Below are positions 52,981-61,727 of a DNA stretch of 64,000 bases, piece after piece (position 1 is the first letter of the stretch; every line of letters starts with the position of its first letter). The position numbers were made by a program, and so were the translations under genes. The stretch spans positions 1 to 64,000 of the forward strand of contig PLZB01000085.1 in the NCBI GenBank assembly GCA_003151955.1. Reading direction: 5' to 3'. Below the pieces are notes generated by a model that saw nothing but the letters and a program-made list of their open reading frames with translations, ran no database searches and was not told where the DNA came from. The DNA comes from Acidimicrobiaceae bacterium (GTDB taxonomy: Bacteria > Actinomycetota > Acidimicrobiia > Acidimicrobiales > UBA8190).

Positions 52981-53009
52981 TTGTCTCTTTGCCGGGATGG
53001 GCCTACGCT
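52981..53009 (+). promoter_or_regulatory. Promoter of the acyl-ACP desaturase
   Basis: TTGTCT (52981-52986) and TACGCT (53004-53009) are 17 bp apart, the -10 ending seven bases before ATG 53017. A short inverted repeat TTGGC-N7-GCCAA (52945-52961) lies just upstream and could bind a fatty-acid regulator. Confidence 0.6.
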
Positions 53010-53016
53010 TGAGTTC

Positions 53017-53931
53017 ATGAACCCGGGGGGGATTCTCGACGAGCTTGCTCCGACCGTGGTGTCGCTCTACGAGCGGCACCTGTCGATGGCCAAGGAATGG
53101 TTCCCGCACCAGATGGTGCAGTGGTCCCGGGGTCAGGACTATGACCCCGAGTGGACCTGGTCGGCGGGGGACTTCCAGACCACCAAGGCCGTCCGCAGCG
53201 CCCTCTTCCTCAACCTCTTGACCGAGGACAATCTCCCCTTCTACACCCTGGCCCTCCACCGGACCTTCTCGGCCGACGGTGGGATCTGGGGGGAGTGGAG
53301 CCGGCGCTGGACCTCCGAGGAGGACCGCCATTCCACCGTCATCAGGGACTGGATCCACATCAACCGGGTCATCGACCCGGTTGCCCTCGAGCGGGCCCGG
53401 ATGAAGCAGATCGGGGTGGGCTACTACCCCGACTACGCCACCAACGCCCTCGAGGGCCTCGTCTACGTGAGCCTCCAGGAGCTGGCCACCCGGATCGCCC
53501 ACCACAACACGGGCAAGCACATCGAGGACCCGGCCGGAAAGGCCATCCTGACCCGGGTGGCCGCCGACGAGAACCTCCACTTCCTCTTCTACCGGGACCT
53601 GGCCACGGTGGCGCTCGAGCTGGACCCCAACGCCATGATGCCGGCCATGGCCCGGATGGTGAAGACCTTCGAGATGCCCGGTACCGGCATCCCGGGCTTC
53701 GAGAAGCACTCCTACAACGTGGCCCTGGCCAAGATCTTCGACTACACCCAGTTCCACGACCAGGTCCTCGTCCCGGTGGTGCTCCGCCACTGGAAGATCG
53801 AGTCCCTCACCGGTCTCGACGACGGGGCCGAGCGGGCCCGGGACGAGATCCTGGCCCACATGGCGCTCGTGGCCGAGATGGGGGAGCGGTTCTCGAAGAT
53901 CCGCCCCGTCGTCGCCCCCCAGTACGTCTGA
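53017..53931 (+). CDS. Acyl-[acyl-carrier-protein] desaturase (DesA-like)
   Basis: A 304-aa soluble di-iron desaturase introducing a double bond into ACP-bound fatty acids. The two ExxH-type iron motifs are visible (SEEDRHSTV and DENLHFLF), with further Glu ligands in NLLTEDNLPFY and SLQELATR. The length and N-terminus (LDELAPTVVSLYERHL) match actinobacterial DesA1/DesA2. A consensus-like promoter directs leaderless transcription. Confidence 0.92.
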   Translation: MNPGGILDELAPTVVSLYERHLSMAKEWFPHQMVQWSRGQDYDPEWTWSAGDFQTTKAVRSALFLNLLTEDNLPFYTLALHRTFSADGGIWGEWSRRWTSEEDRHSTVIRDWIHINRVIDPVALERARMKQIGVGYYPDYATNALEGLVYVSLQELATRIAHHNTGKHIEDPAGKAILTRVAADENLHFLFYRDLATVALELDPNAMMPAMARMVKTFEMPGTGIPGFEKHSYNVALAKIFDYTQFHDQVLVPVVLRHWKIESLTGLDDGAERARDEILAHMALVAEMGERFSKIRPVVAPQYV

Positions 53932-53949
53932 CCGGTCCCCGGGCGCCCC

Positions 53950-54819
53950 TCAGCGGCCCAGGAACTCCATGATCTCGGCGTTGACCCCGTCGGGCTTCTC
54001 CAGGTGGAGGAAGTGGCCGGCCCCCGACACGGTGACCTGCTCGGAGCCCTCGGCCAGGTAGGGGAGGACGTTCCCGACGGCGTCGATCCCGAGGCAGCCG
54101 TCGTCCTCCCCGTGGAGGTAGAGGGTGGGCTGGGGCGGGCTCCCGTTGGCGGCGTCCTGGGCGATCTGGTAGCGGGGGTCGTGGAGGGCGGGGTCGAACA
54201 TGGCCCGGTAGTAGCCAATGGCGGCGGCCAGGTGCTCGGAGTCCCCCAGGGCCGCCTTGACCTGGGCCACGTCCCAGTCGGCGTCGTAGCCGGGGGACCA
54301 GTCGGCCCAGAGGTGGTCGAGGAAGGCGTAGCCGTTCATGGAGACGGCCGTCTCGGCCAGGGGGGACTGGAAGAAGAAGATGTAGAAGCTCCGCCTGATC
54401 TGGGTGTAGCTGAAGAAGGACGTGGCCAGGGCCGAGAGGGGCGGCAGGGCCAGGGCCACCACCCGCCGCCACCGGTCCGGTTCCAGGCCGGCGGCGCCGA
54501 AGGTGGCGTGGGCCCCCCAGTCGTGGCCGATGATGACGGCCTCGTCGGTGCCCCCCAGGGCCTCGTGGAGGGAGCAGGCGTCCACGGCCAGGGCCCCGGT
54601 CTGGTAGTGGGACTCGGCCGGGAGGGCGGTGGGGGCATATCCCCGCATCCAGGGGGCCACGGCGTGGTAGCCGGCCCCGGCCAGGCTGGGGAAGAGGTGC
54701 CGCCAGGTCTGGGCCGTGTCGGGGAAGCCGTGGAGGCAGAGGGCCAGGGGGCCGTCGGGTGGGCCGGCCTCCAGGTAGGAGAACTCCACCCGGTTGGCCG
54801 TCACCGTCCGCAGGTCCAT
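53950..54819 (-). CDS. Alpha/beta hydrolase, epoxide hydrolase-like
   Basis: A 289-aa alpha/beta hydrolase. The oxyanion HGFPDTAQTW loop, the nucleophile Asp in VIIGHDWGAHATF, the acidic residue in YLHGEDDGCLG and the catalytic His in GAGHFLHLEKPDG form an epoxide hydrolase-type triad. A helical cap with aromatic residues (SFFSYTQIRRSFYIFFFQSP) surrounds the active site. ATG 54819 is supported by a leaderless -10 six bases away. Confidence 0.9.
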   Translation of the reverse strand: MDLRTVTANRVEFSYLEAGPPDGPLALCLHGFPDTAQTWRHLFPSLAGAGYHAVAPWMRGYAPTALPAESHYQTGALAVDACSLHEALGGTDEAVIIGHDWGAHATFGAAGLEPDRWRRVVALALPPLSALATSFFSYTQIRRSFYIFFFQSPLAETAVSMNGYAFLDHLWADWSPGYDADWDVAQVKAALGDSEHLAAAIGYYRAMFDPALHDPRYQIAQDAANGSPPQPTLYLHGEDDGCLGIDAVGNVLPYLAEGSEQVTVSGAGHFLHLEKPDGVNAEIMEFLGR

Positions 54820-54825
54820 CGCCGA

Positions 54826-54831
54826 AGAGTA
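54826..54831 (-). promoter_or_regulatory. Leaderless -10 element of the epoxide hydrolase-like gene
   Basis: On the minus strand TACTCT ends six bases before ATG 54819. An overlapping TAGTCT (54830-54835) on the plus strand could drive the divergent gene. Confidence 0.5.
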
Positions 54832-54915
54832 GTCTCGGTTCCCTGAGTGGGGTCTTCCCGTCGGCGGGGTCCAGCCGGGGGGGAGGAGGATCCGGGAGGG
54901 GGTCGTCCGCTGCGA

Positions 54916-55761
54916 GTGAAGTTCTTCGGGGTCCGGGGTTCCTGTCCCTGTTCCAGCGATACCTATCGCCGCTACGGGGGGAACACCTCCTGCGTCGTCG
55001 TCGAGCCCGACGACGGCCACCCCATCATCGTCGACCTCGGCACCGGACTCCGGCCCCTGGGCCAGGAGTGGGCCGCCTCCTACGGTCGGAGCGGGCCCCC
55101 GGAGATCACGGCCCTGCTGACCCATCTCCACTGGGACCACCTCATCGGGCTCCCCTTCTTCACCCCCATCCAGCAGCCCGGCGCCACCATGACCCTCTAC
55201 GGCCCCCCCCAGGAGGGAGGCGGCCTCCAGGCCGCCATCGACCGGGTCGTCCAGCCCCCCTTCTTCCCGGTCGAGGTCAAGGAGCTCCACGGGGGCATCG
55301 ACTTCCACGAGGTGGCCGACGACGACCTCGCCGTCGGCTCGGCCAAGATCCGGGTCCGGCTCGTCCCCCACCTCGGGACCACCCTGGGATTCCGGATCGA
55401 GGCCGACGGGGTCTCGGTGGCCTACGTCTCCGACCACCAGGCCCCCCACGACCTCGCCGGCATCGACCCGGGCGTCCTCGACCTCTGTGACGGGGCCGAC
55501 CTCGTCATCCACGACGCCCAGTACACCGGTCCGGAGTTCGCGGCCAAGGAGGCCTGGGGCCACTCCACCGCGGCCTACGCCGTCCACGTGGCGGCCCAGG
55601 CCGGGGCCCGCCGGCTGGCCCTCTTCCACCACGACCCCGCCCACGGCGACGACGAGATCGACCGTCTCGTCGAGGAGGCGGGCCGGCTGCCCGCCGCGGC
55701 CCGTCTCGACGCGGTGGTGGGCGCCGCGGAAGGATTGACGCTCGAGCTCGGCCCCCACTGA
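54916..55761 (+). CDS. MBL-fold metal-dependent hydrolase
   Basis: Metallo-beta-lactamase superfamily protein of about 281 aa. The zinc motif THLHWDHLIG (HxHxDH) is intact, with further ligands in VRLVPHLGTT, SDHQAPH and LFHHDPAHGD. Homologues usually begin MRVKFWGVRGS; here KFFGVRGSCPCSS follows GTG 54916 or the in-frame CTG at 54910, and the longer frame from GTG 54847 adds a low-complexity stretch. The family includes PDE- and cyclase-associated hydrolases; substrate unknown. Confidence 0.85.
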   Translation: MKFFGVRGSCPCSSDTYRRYGGNTSCVVVEPDDGHPIIVDLGTGLRPLGQEWAASYGRSGPPEITALLTHLHWDHLIGLPFFTPIQQPGATMTLYGPPQEGGGLQAAIDRVVQPPFFPVEVKELHGGIDFHEVADDDLAVGSAKIRVRLVPHLGTTLGFRIEADGVSVAYVSDHQAPHDLAGIDPGVLDLCDGADLVIHDAQYTGPEFAAKEAWGHSTAAYAVHVAAQAGARRLALFHHDPAHGDDEIDRLVEEAGRLPAAARLDAVVGAAEGLTLELGPH

Positions 55762-55814
55762 CCCTCCGGCCGCGGCCCGGCGGCCGGCGGGCCCACATCA
55801 GGGAAGGTAGGGAG

Positions 55815-56300
55815 ATGAGCGCCACCAGCTTCGACACGGCCCGGTTCCGGGAGACCCTGGGGCACTTCGCCACCGGGGTGACCGTCGTCACGGCCACCGA
55901 GGAGGGGGAGCCGGTCGGCTTCACCTGCCAGTCCTTCTCCTCCCTCTCCCTCGATCCCCCCATGGTGGCCCTGGCCCCGGGGAAGAATTCGACGAGCTGG
56001 CCCCGGATCGCCGAGGCGGGCTCCTTCTGCGTCAACGTCCTCTCGTCCACCCAGGAGGCCCTGGCCCGGGACTTCGCCGTCACCGGGAGGGACAAGTTCG
56101 TCGGGGTGGGTTGGGAGCCGGGGGGCAACGGTGCCCCCCGCCTCCAGGGGGCCCTGGCCTGGATCGAGTGTGAGCTCCTCCTGGCCCACGACGCCGGGGA
56201 CCACGAGATCGTCTTCGGCGAGGTGAGGGACATGGGCGTCAACCCCGGTTCCCCCCTCCTCTACTACCGGGGGGGATTCGGCCGCTTCACCGTTGAGTAA
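55815..56300 (+). CDS. Flavin reductase domain protein
   Basis: A 161-aa FMN/FAD reductase (HsaB / NTA monooxygenase component B family) that supplies reduced flavin to a monooxygenase. Landmarks: LGHFATGVTVVTATEEGEPVG, SFSSLSLDPPMVALAP and the C-terminal LLYYRGGFGRF. AGGGAGATG provides the ribosome binding site. No monooxygenase partner is adjacent. Confidence 0.88.
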   Translation: MSATSFDTARFRETLGHFATGVTVVTATEEGEPVGFTCQSFSSLSLDPPMVALAPGKNSTSWPRIAEAGSFCVNVLSSTQEALARDFAVTGRDKFVGVGWEPGGNGAPRLQGALAWIECELLLAHDAGDHEIVFGEVRDMGVNPGSPLLYYRGGFGRFTVE

Positions 56301-56303
56301 CCT
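56298..56303 (+). promoter_or_regulatory. -10 element built on the flavin reductase stop codon
   Basis: TAACCT uses the TAA stop and ends eight bases before GTG 56312. Confidence 0.4.
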
Positions 56304-56311
56304 GACGGCCC

Positions 56312-56863
56312 GTGCCCGCCATCATCCCCTCCGAGGTCATCGCCGACGTCATCGTGGTCGAGCCCGAGGCCCACGGTGACGAGCGGGGCCGGTTCGTCGA
56401 GACCTACCGCCGGAGCTGGTTCCCCCTGGGCCGGGAGATGCTCCAGGGGAATCGCTCCGAGAAGCAGGCCGGGGCCGTCGTCGGCCTCCACTACCACCTC
56501 CACCAGGCCGACTACTGGTACGTCCTGCGGGGCCGGGCCCGGGTGGTCCTCCACGATCTCCGGGTCGGCTCCCCCACGGTGGGGGCCACCCTCCAGCTCG
56601 ACCTCGACGGGGCCGAGGACCGGGGGCTCTTCATCCCCCCCGGGGTGGCCCACGGCTTCGCCTCGCTCACCGACCTCCTCCTCTGCTACCTCGTCGACAG
56701 CTACTACAACCCCGCCGACGAGCTGGGCCTGGCCTGGGACGATCCCGCCGTCGGGGCCGACTGGGGCGTGACCGACCCCGTCCTGTCGGGCCGGGACGGC
56801 CAGAACCCCACGGCGGACGCCATAAACCCCGCCCTCCGACCCCACTACGGGCTCCGGACCTGA
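56312..56863 (+). CDS. dTDP-4-dehydrorhamnose 3,5-epimerase-like (RmlC)
   Basis: Cupin epimerase of dTDP-rhamnose synthesis or a related sugar pathway. The 183-aa protein has DERGRFVETYRRSWF, the LHYHLHQADYWYVLRGRARV strand with the catalytic His, FIPPGVAHGFAS and the C-terminal NPADELGLAWDDPA. Length and motifs fit RmlC. RmlA/B/D are not adjacent, so it may be an orphan copy or serve another nucleotide sugar. Confidence 0.88.
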   Translation: MPAIIPSEVIADVIVVEPEAHGDERGRFVETYRRSWFPLGREMLQGNRSEKQAGAVVGLHYHLHQADYWYVLRGRARVVLHDLRVGSPTVGATLQLDLDGAEDRGLFIPPGVAHGFASLTDLLLCYLVDSYYNPADELGLAWDDPAVGADWGVTDPVLSGRDGQNPTADAINPALRPHYGLRT

Positions 56864-56927
56864 CCTCCGGAGCGGTCCTCTTGGGACCGGTCCGGGACCC
56901 GCAGTACCGCTCGGGCCGTTCCTTGAC

Positions 56928-57977
56928 TTGAATGGGGCTGTGTCCGGAGTCGTCTTCCTGGTGGTCGTGGGTGTGGTCGGGGTGGTCATCGCCGCCGTGG
57001 CCCGGCTGACCTGGCGCCAGGGCGGGGACGAGCGGTCCTCGGTCCGGGACTACCGCCAGACCCTCGACACGCTCCGGACCATGTCCGGGAACGAGCCCCC
57101 CAAGTCCTCGGTCCGGCCCCCCGACAGCCGGATCCGGCCCTCGATCTCCCTGCCGGCCCCGGCCTCGGGGCTGGTCCGTCCCGTGGCCGCTCCCGTCCCC
57201 CGGCCCCGGACCGGGCCGCAGCCCGACCGGGCCGATGAGCATCCCGACGGGTCCACGGTCCCGGCCCCAGCGGATCTCGTCTTCGACGACGCCGTCGGGG
57301 GGCTCACGGCCCACTCCCCGGGCCAGGGGGATGTCACCGTGGCCATCTCCGACCTGGACTCCCCTCCCGGCCGGGTCCCCATCCTGGCCCCCTCCCGACC
57401 CCTGGGCCCCGGCCTCGGCCGTCCCCCGCTGGGCCGGCCCGGCTCGGGTCGACCCGGACCCGTCCCCCGGAGGGTCCGGGCCGCCGTCACCCTGACGGTG
57501 GCCGTCCTCGTCCTCGGGGGCGCCGTCGCCGGGGCCGTCCTCCTCACCGGGGGGACCACGACCCCGAGGGCCGGAGGCACGAGCAGCACCTCGGTCAGCG
57601 TCTCCACCACCCGGCCCCACACCCAGACCACCGTCCCGGCCAGCACGACCACCACGGTCCCGGCCGTCTTCCAGCCCGTCGCCAACGGGACGGCGGCGGC
57701 CACGGTGACCACCCCGGGGGCCAGCTACACCGTGGTCGTCTCGGTGACCCGGAGCTGCTGGATCGAGGCCAGGACCGTCCCCACCACGGGACCGGCCACC
57801 GTCCTCTCGGCCGGCTCGGCCCAACCGGGGGTGCCGGTCACCATCGCCGGCACCGGGACCGTCGCCGTCCAGATCGGGTCGTCCGGGGCCAGCCTGACCC
57901 TGAACGGGGTTCCCGTGGCCCTCGGCGACGCCTACCCCGCCCCCTTCGTCCTCACCTTCCAGCCCAACACGGCCTGA
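56928..57977 (+). CDS. Membrane protein with DUF4115/RodZ-like C-terminal domain
   Basis: A ~349-aa protein: N-terminal helix (VVFLVVVGVVGVVIAAVARL), long Pro/Arg-rich region, second membrane helix (AAVTLTVAVLVLGGAVAGAVLL), Thr-rich stalk and an extracytoplasmic beta domain (SCWIEARTVPTTGPATVLSA, VAVQIGSSGASLTLNGVPV) like the C-terminal domain of RodZ-type proteins. TTG 56928 starts the longest frame; GTG 56940 is a likelier alternative. A role in cell shape or envelope is inferred. Confidence 0.72.
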   Translation: MNGAVSGVVFLVVVGVVGVVIAAVARLTWRQGGDERSSVRDYRQTLDTLRTMSGNEPPKSSVRPPDSRIRPSISLPAPASGLVRPVAAPVPRPRTGPQPDRADEHPDGSTVPAPADLVFDDAVGGLTAHSPGQGDVTVAISDLDSPPGRVPILAPSRPLGPGLGRPPLGRPGSGRPGPVPRRVRAAVTLTVAVLVLGGAVAGAVLLTGGTTTPRAGGTSSTSVSVSTTRPHTQTTVPASTTTTVPAVFQPVANGTAAATVTTPGASYTVVVSVTRSCWIEARTVPTTGPATVLSAGSAQPGVPVTIAGTGTVAVQIGSSGASLTLNGVPVALGDAYPAPFVLTFQPNTA

Positions 57978-57981
57978 GAGA

Positions 57982-57995
57982 GGCCGGGCCCGGCC
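57982..57995. terminator. Palindromic hairpin between convergent genes
   Basis: GGCCGGGCCCGGCC is a perfect 14-bp palindrome with outer CTGAG/CTCAG complement that includes the stops of the two convergent genes, a bidirectional terminator candidate. Confidence 0.45.
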
Positions 57996-57999
57996 GGGC

Positions 58000-60195
58000 T
58001 CAGGTGGCCAGGCCGACCTCGTCGAGGATGAAGGCCAGGACGAAGGCCTCCTCCTTCCAGGCCTCGTAGCGGCCGGAGGGCCCGGCGTGGCCGGCCTCGA
58101 GCTCGACCTTCAGGAGGATCCGGCCCTCGGGGTCGGCCCGGCGGAGCTTCTGGACCCACTTGGCCGGCTCCCAGAAGCCCACCCGGGGGTCCTCCAGGCC
58201 GGCGGTGGCCAGGATGTCGGGGTAGCGGCCGGGCCGGACCCCGTCGTAGGGGGTGTAGGCCTTCATGGCCTCGTAGATGGCCGGGTCGGCCCCCGGGTTC
58301 CCCCACTCCTCCCACTCGATCACGGTGAGGGGGAGGGTCTCGTCGAGGATGGTGGTCAGGCAGTCGACGAAGGGGACCTCGGCCACGAGGGCCCGGAACC
58401 GGTCCGGGGCCAGGTTGGCCACGGCCCCGATGAGGAGCCCCCCGGCCGAGCCCCCCCGGCCCACCAGCTGGGCCGGGTCGACGAAGCGCTGCTCGACGAG
58501 GGTGGCGGCGCAGGCCACGAAGTCGGTGAAGGTGTTGGCCTTGGCCAGCATCTTCCCCTCCTCGTACCAGCGTCGGCCCATCTCCCCCCCGCCCCGGACG
58601 TGGGCGATGGCGTAGACGAAGCCCCGGTCGAGGAGGCTGAGGCGGATGGAGGAGAAGACGGGGTCCATGGAGGCCTCGTAGGAGCCGTAGCCGTAGAGGA
58701 GGCCGGGGGCGGTCCCGTCCCGGGGGGTGTCGGCCCGGCGGACGATCGAGATGGGGACCCGGGTCCCGTCCGGGGCCGTGGCCCAGACCCGCTCCGTGAC
58801 GTAGTCGCCGGGCTCGTAGCCCCCGAGGACGACCTGGCGCTTGCGGAGGACCGTCTCCCCCGTCACGAGGTCGAGGTCGGAGACGGAGCGGGGGGTGACG
58901 AGGGAGGAGTACTCGTAGCGCAGGACGGTGCTCCCGAACTCGGGGTTCGGCCCCCCCCACGACGTCGAGGGCAGCTCGGGGGCGGGGACCAGCCGTCCCT
59001 CCCCCAACGGCTCCCCCCAGGGTCCGGCCCCCCCGGCGGGGTCGATTCCCAGGGTGTGGACCCGGATCCGGGCCACCCCTTCGAGGCGCTCGTAGGCCAC
59101 GAGGTGGCCGGCGAAGATGTCGACGCCGTCGAGACGGACGTCGGGACGGTGGGGGATGACCTCCCGCCAGCGGGCCCGGACGGGGTCGGTGTCGGGGGCG
59201 GCCACCAGCCGGAAGTTCTCGGCCCCGTCGTTGGTCATGATGAGGAGGTGGTCCCGGTGGTGCTCGAGGCCGTACTCCACCCCCTGCCGTCTGGGCTCGA
59301 CCAGCCGGAACTCCCCCCCGGGGTCGTCGGCGGCCAGGATGTGGGCCTCCGAGGTCACCTTGGACTGGAGCTCGAGGACGACGAAGACCCCGTCCTTGGT
59401 CCGGCCCACTCCCAGGTGGAACCGCTCGTCGGCCTCCTCGAAGAGGAGGTCGTCGTCGGCCGGGGGGGTCCCGACCCGGTGACGCCAGAGCTGGTGGGGC
59501 CGGTTGGCGGCGTCGGGCCGGGTGTAGAAGACGGTCCGGTCGTCGTTGGCCCAGGCCAGTCCGTAGGAGGTCCCCTCGATCTCCTCGGCGGGGTCCTCCC
59601 CGGCGTGCCCGCTCCCGACCAGCTCCCGGAACCGGAGGGTGAACCGCTCGTCCCCGGTCGTGTCGACGGCCAGGGCCAGGCGGCCTCCACCGGGGCTCAC
59701 CGAGAGGTTGGCCACGTCGAAGTAGGCGTGGCCCTCGGCCAGGGCGTTCTCGTCGAGGAGGATCTCCTCGTCGGCCCAGGTCTCGCCTGGATTCGATCCC
59801 TCCGGAGCGGTCGGGGGGGTGGCCGGGTCCCGGTCGGGGCTCTCGACAGGGAGCCGGCAGTGGATGGCGTAGGCCTGGCCCTCCACCGTCCGCTGGTAGT
59901 ACCACCAGCGGTCCTTGCGGACCGGGACGGAGAGGTCCGTCTCCACGATCCGGGCCCGGATCTCGGCGAAGAGCTCCTCCCGGAGGGGGGCCAGGTGGGC
60001 GGTGGCGTAGTCGGTCCAGGCGTTCTCGGCCCGGAGGTGCTCGACGACGGCCGGGTCGTCCCGGTCCCGGAGCCAGAACCAGTCGTCGACCCGCCGGTCC
60101 CCGTGGGTCTCGAGGACGGTGGGCCGGCGCTCGGCCCGGGGGGCGGAGGGCACCGGGGCCGGGACGGCCTGGAGGGGGGAGGGGGTGGGGTCCAC
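58000..60195 (-). CDS. Oligopeptidase B-like prolyl oligopeptidase (S9A)
   Basis: Serine peptidase of 731 aa that cleaves short peptides. An N-terminal beta-propeller (TWADEEILLDENALAEGHAY and following) precedes the catalytic domain. Catalytic triad: Ser in GRGGSAGGLLIG (near residue 580), Asp in ATAGLEDPRVGFW (near 667), His in LEAGHAGPSGRYE (near 702). The VYAIAHVRGGGEMGRRWYEE segment is typical of PtrB. GTG 60195 gives a normal N-terminus. Confidence 0.93.
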   Translation of the reverse strand: MDPTPSPLQAVPAPVPSAPRAERRPTVLETHGDRRVDDWFWLRDRDDPAVVEHLRAENAWTDYATAHLAPLREELFAEIRARIVETDLSVPVRKDRWWYYQRTVEGQAYAIHCRLPVESPDRDPATPPTAPEGSNPGETWADEEILLDENALAEGHAYFDVANLSVSPGGGRLALAVDTTGDERFTLRFRELVGSGHAGEDPAEEIEGTSYGLAWANDDRTVFYTRPDAANRPHQLWRHRVGTPPADDDLLFEEADERFHLGVGRTKDGVFVVLELQSKVTSEAHILAADDPGGEFRLVEPRRQGVEYGLEHHRDHLLIMTNDGAENFRLVAAPDTDPVRARWREVIPHRPDVRLDGVDIFAGHLVAYERLEGVARIRVHTLGIDPAGGAGPWGEPLGEGRLVPAPELPSTSWGGPNPEFGSTVLRYEYSSLVTPRSVSDLDLVTGETVLRKRQVVLGGYEPGDYVTERVWATAPDGTRVPISIVRRADTPRDGTAPGLLYGYGSYEASMDPVFSSIRLSLLDRGFVYAIAHVRGGGEMGRRWYEEGKMLAKANTFTDFVACAATLVEQRFVDPAQLVGRGGSAGGLLIGAVANLAPDRFRALVAEVPFVDCLTTILDETLPLTVIEWEEWGNPGADPAIYEAMKAYTPYDGVRPGRYPDILATAGLEDPRVGFWEPAKWVQKLRRADPEGRILLKVELEAGHAGPSGRYEAWKEEAFVLAFILDEVGLAT

Positions 60196-60263
60196 GGACG
60201 GGATCTTGGCAGATCTGCGGGCCTCCGCTCCTCCCGAGGGTCGACCCCGACCCCCCGGGTTGT

Positions 60264-60277
60264 TACTATCTAGATAG
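60264..60277 (+). promoter_or_regulatory. sufB promoter with overlapping palindrome
   Basis: CTATCTAGATAG (60266-60277) is a perfect 12-bp palindrome that overlaps a TACTAT -10-like hexamer (60264-60269), followed by an ~50-nt leader. Position and symmetry suggest an operator for an Fe-S or redox regulator (SufR/IscR type), but no known consensus was matched. Confidence 0.45.
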
Positions 60278-60326
60278 GAGAAATCCCCGGGGACTCCGGG
60301 CGACCCCCCCAACGCAGGAGAGACCT

Positions 60327-61727
60327 ATGGCCACCACAGATCTCGATCTCGGTCGCTACAAGCTGGGCTGGAGCGACGTCGACACCTCGGTCTACAAGCC
60401 CAAGAAGGGCCTCTCCGAGGGCGTCGTCCGGGACATGTCCGAGCGCAAGGGCGAGCCTGACTGGATGCTGAAGTTCCGGCTCCGGTCCCTCCAGAAGTTC
60501 TGGGCCAAGCCCATGGCCCCCTGGTTCGCCGTCAACATGCCCGACCTCGACTTCGACGACATCTACTACTACGTCAAGCCCACCGACCATCAGGTCGACG
60601 CCTGGGACGACCTCCCCGAGTCGATCAAGAACACCTACGAGAAGCTCGGGATCCCCGAGGCCGAGCGGAAGTACCTGGCCGGAGTGACCAGTCAGTACGA
60701 TTCGGAAGTCGTTTACCACCGGAACCGGGTCGAGCTCGAGGCCCAGGGCGTCCTCTTCTGCGACATGGACACCGCCGTCCGGGACTACCCCGAGATCGTC
60801 CGGAAGTGGTTCGGGACGATCATCCCGCCCAACGACAACAAGTTCGCCGCCCTCAACTCGGCCGTCTGGTCCGGGGGATCCTTCATCTACGTCCCCCCCG
60901 GCGTCAACGTCGAGATGCCCCTCCAGGCCTACTTCCGGATCAACACGGAGAACATGGGCCAGTTCGAGCGGACCCTGATCATCGCCGACGAGGGCTCCCA
61001 GGTGCACTACGTCGAGGGCTGCTCCGCCCCCGTCTACACCTCCGACTCGCTCCACTCCGCCGTGGTCGAGCTCGTGGCGCTTCCCGGTTCTCGCATTACA
61101 TACACGACCATTCAAAACTGGTCCAATAACGTCTATAATCTCGTTACAAAGAGGGCTAGGGCAGAAGCCGAATCACATGTCGAATGGATCGATGGCAACA
61201 TCGGAAGTCGTTTGACTATGAAGTATCCTTCTGTTTATCTTGTAGGACCAAAAGCTTCTGGCGAGGTTCTTTCTGTCGCCTACGCCGGTCCCGGCCAGCA
61301 CCAGGACGCCGGGGCCAAGATGGTCCACGCCGCCCCCGAGACCACCTCGACGATCGTCTCCAAGTCCATCTCCAAGGACGGCGGGATCTCCACCTACCGG
61401 GGTCTCGTCCGGGTGGAGGAGGGGGCCAAGAACTCCAAGAGCTTCGTCCGCTGCGACGCCCTCATCCTCGACGAGGAGTCCACCTCCGAGACCAAGCCCT
61501 ACATGGAGGTCCAGGAGCGCGACGCCCAGATCGGCCACGAGGCCACCGTCTCGAAGGTCGGCGAGGACCAGCTCTTCTACCTCATGTCCCGGGGACTCTC
61601 CGAGGCCCAGGCCATGGGCATGGTCGTCAACGGCTTCATCGAGCCCATCACCCGGACCCTCCCCATGGAGTACGCCGTGGAGTGGAGCCGGCTCATCGAG
61701 CTCCAGATGGAGGGCTCGGTCGGCTGA
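60327..61727 (+). CDS. sufB: Fe-S cluster assembly scaffold protein SufB
   Basis: Scaffold of the SUF Fe-S assembly complex, working with SufC and SufD. The 466-aa protein is full length and has the family sequence, including SQYDSEVVYHRN, PPNDNKFAALNSAVWSGGSF, VHYVEGCSAPVYTSDSLHSA with the conserved Cys, and FVRCDALILDEESTSETKPY. ATG 60327 follows AGGAGAG. Unusually, no sufC, sufD or sufS follows; the next gene is a broken one on the opposite strand. Codons ~252-318 lie in a low-GC tract with foreign codon use, yet the reading frame and conserved residues are intact and no intein is present. Confidence 0.95.
   Translation: MATTDLDLGRYKLGWSDVDTSVYKPKKGLSEGVVRDMSERKGEPDWMLKFRLRSLQKFWAKPMAPWFAVNMPDLDFDDIYYYVKPTDHQVDAWDDLPESIKNTYEKLGIPEAERKYLAGVTSQYDSEVVYHRNRVELEAQGVLFCDMDTAVRDYPEIVRKWFGTIIPPNDNKFAALNSAVWSGGSFIYVPPGVNVEMPLQAYFRINTENMGQFERTLIIADEGSQVHYVEGCSAPVYTSDSLHSAVVELVALPGSRITYTTIQNWSNNVYNLVTKRARAEAESHVEWIDGNIGSRLTMKYPSVYLVGPKASGEVLSVAYAGPGQHQDAGAKMVHAAPETTSTIVSKSISKDGGISTYRGLVRVEEGAKNSKSFVRCDALILDEESTSETKPYMEVQERDAQIGHEATVSKVGEDQLFYLMSRGLSEAQAMGMVVNGFIEPITRTLPMEYAVEWSRLIELQMEGSVG
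61081..61280 (+). other. AT-rich, foreign-looking tract inside sufB
   Basis: By hand count 61081-61260 is about 44 % GC against roughly 70 % around it. The tract uses codons almost absent elsewhere (ACA, AGG, GTA, GGA, TCA, AAA, CAA, ATT) but encodes normal SufB sequence such as ITYTTIQNWSNNVYNLVTKR. Both edges are abrupt and lie in conserved protein sequence, as expected for recombination with a low-GC homologue or for a chimeric assembly. Confidence 0.85.

Noticed and set aside
60702-61213. Direct 13-bp repeat TCGGAAGTCGTTT at 60702 and 61201 in sufB
   Set aside because: The two copies are in different reading frames and encode unrelated residues, so this is probably chance.
60327-61727. 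Intein in sufB
   Set aside because: SufB often hosts inteins, but the protein is contiguous and of normal length with no inserted Hint motifs.
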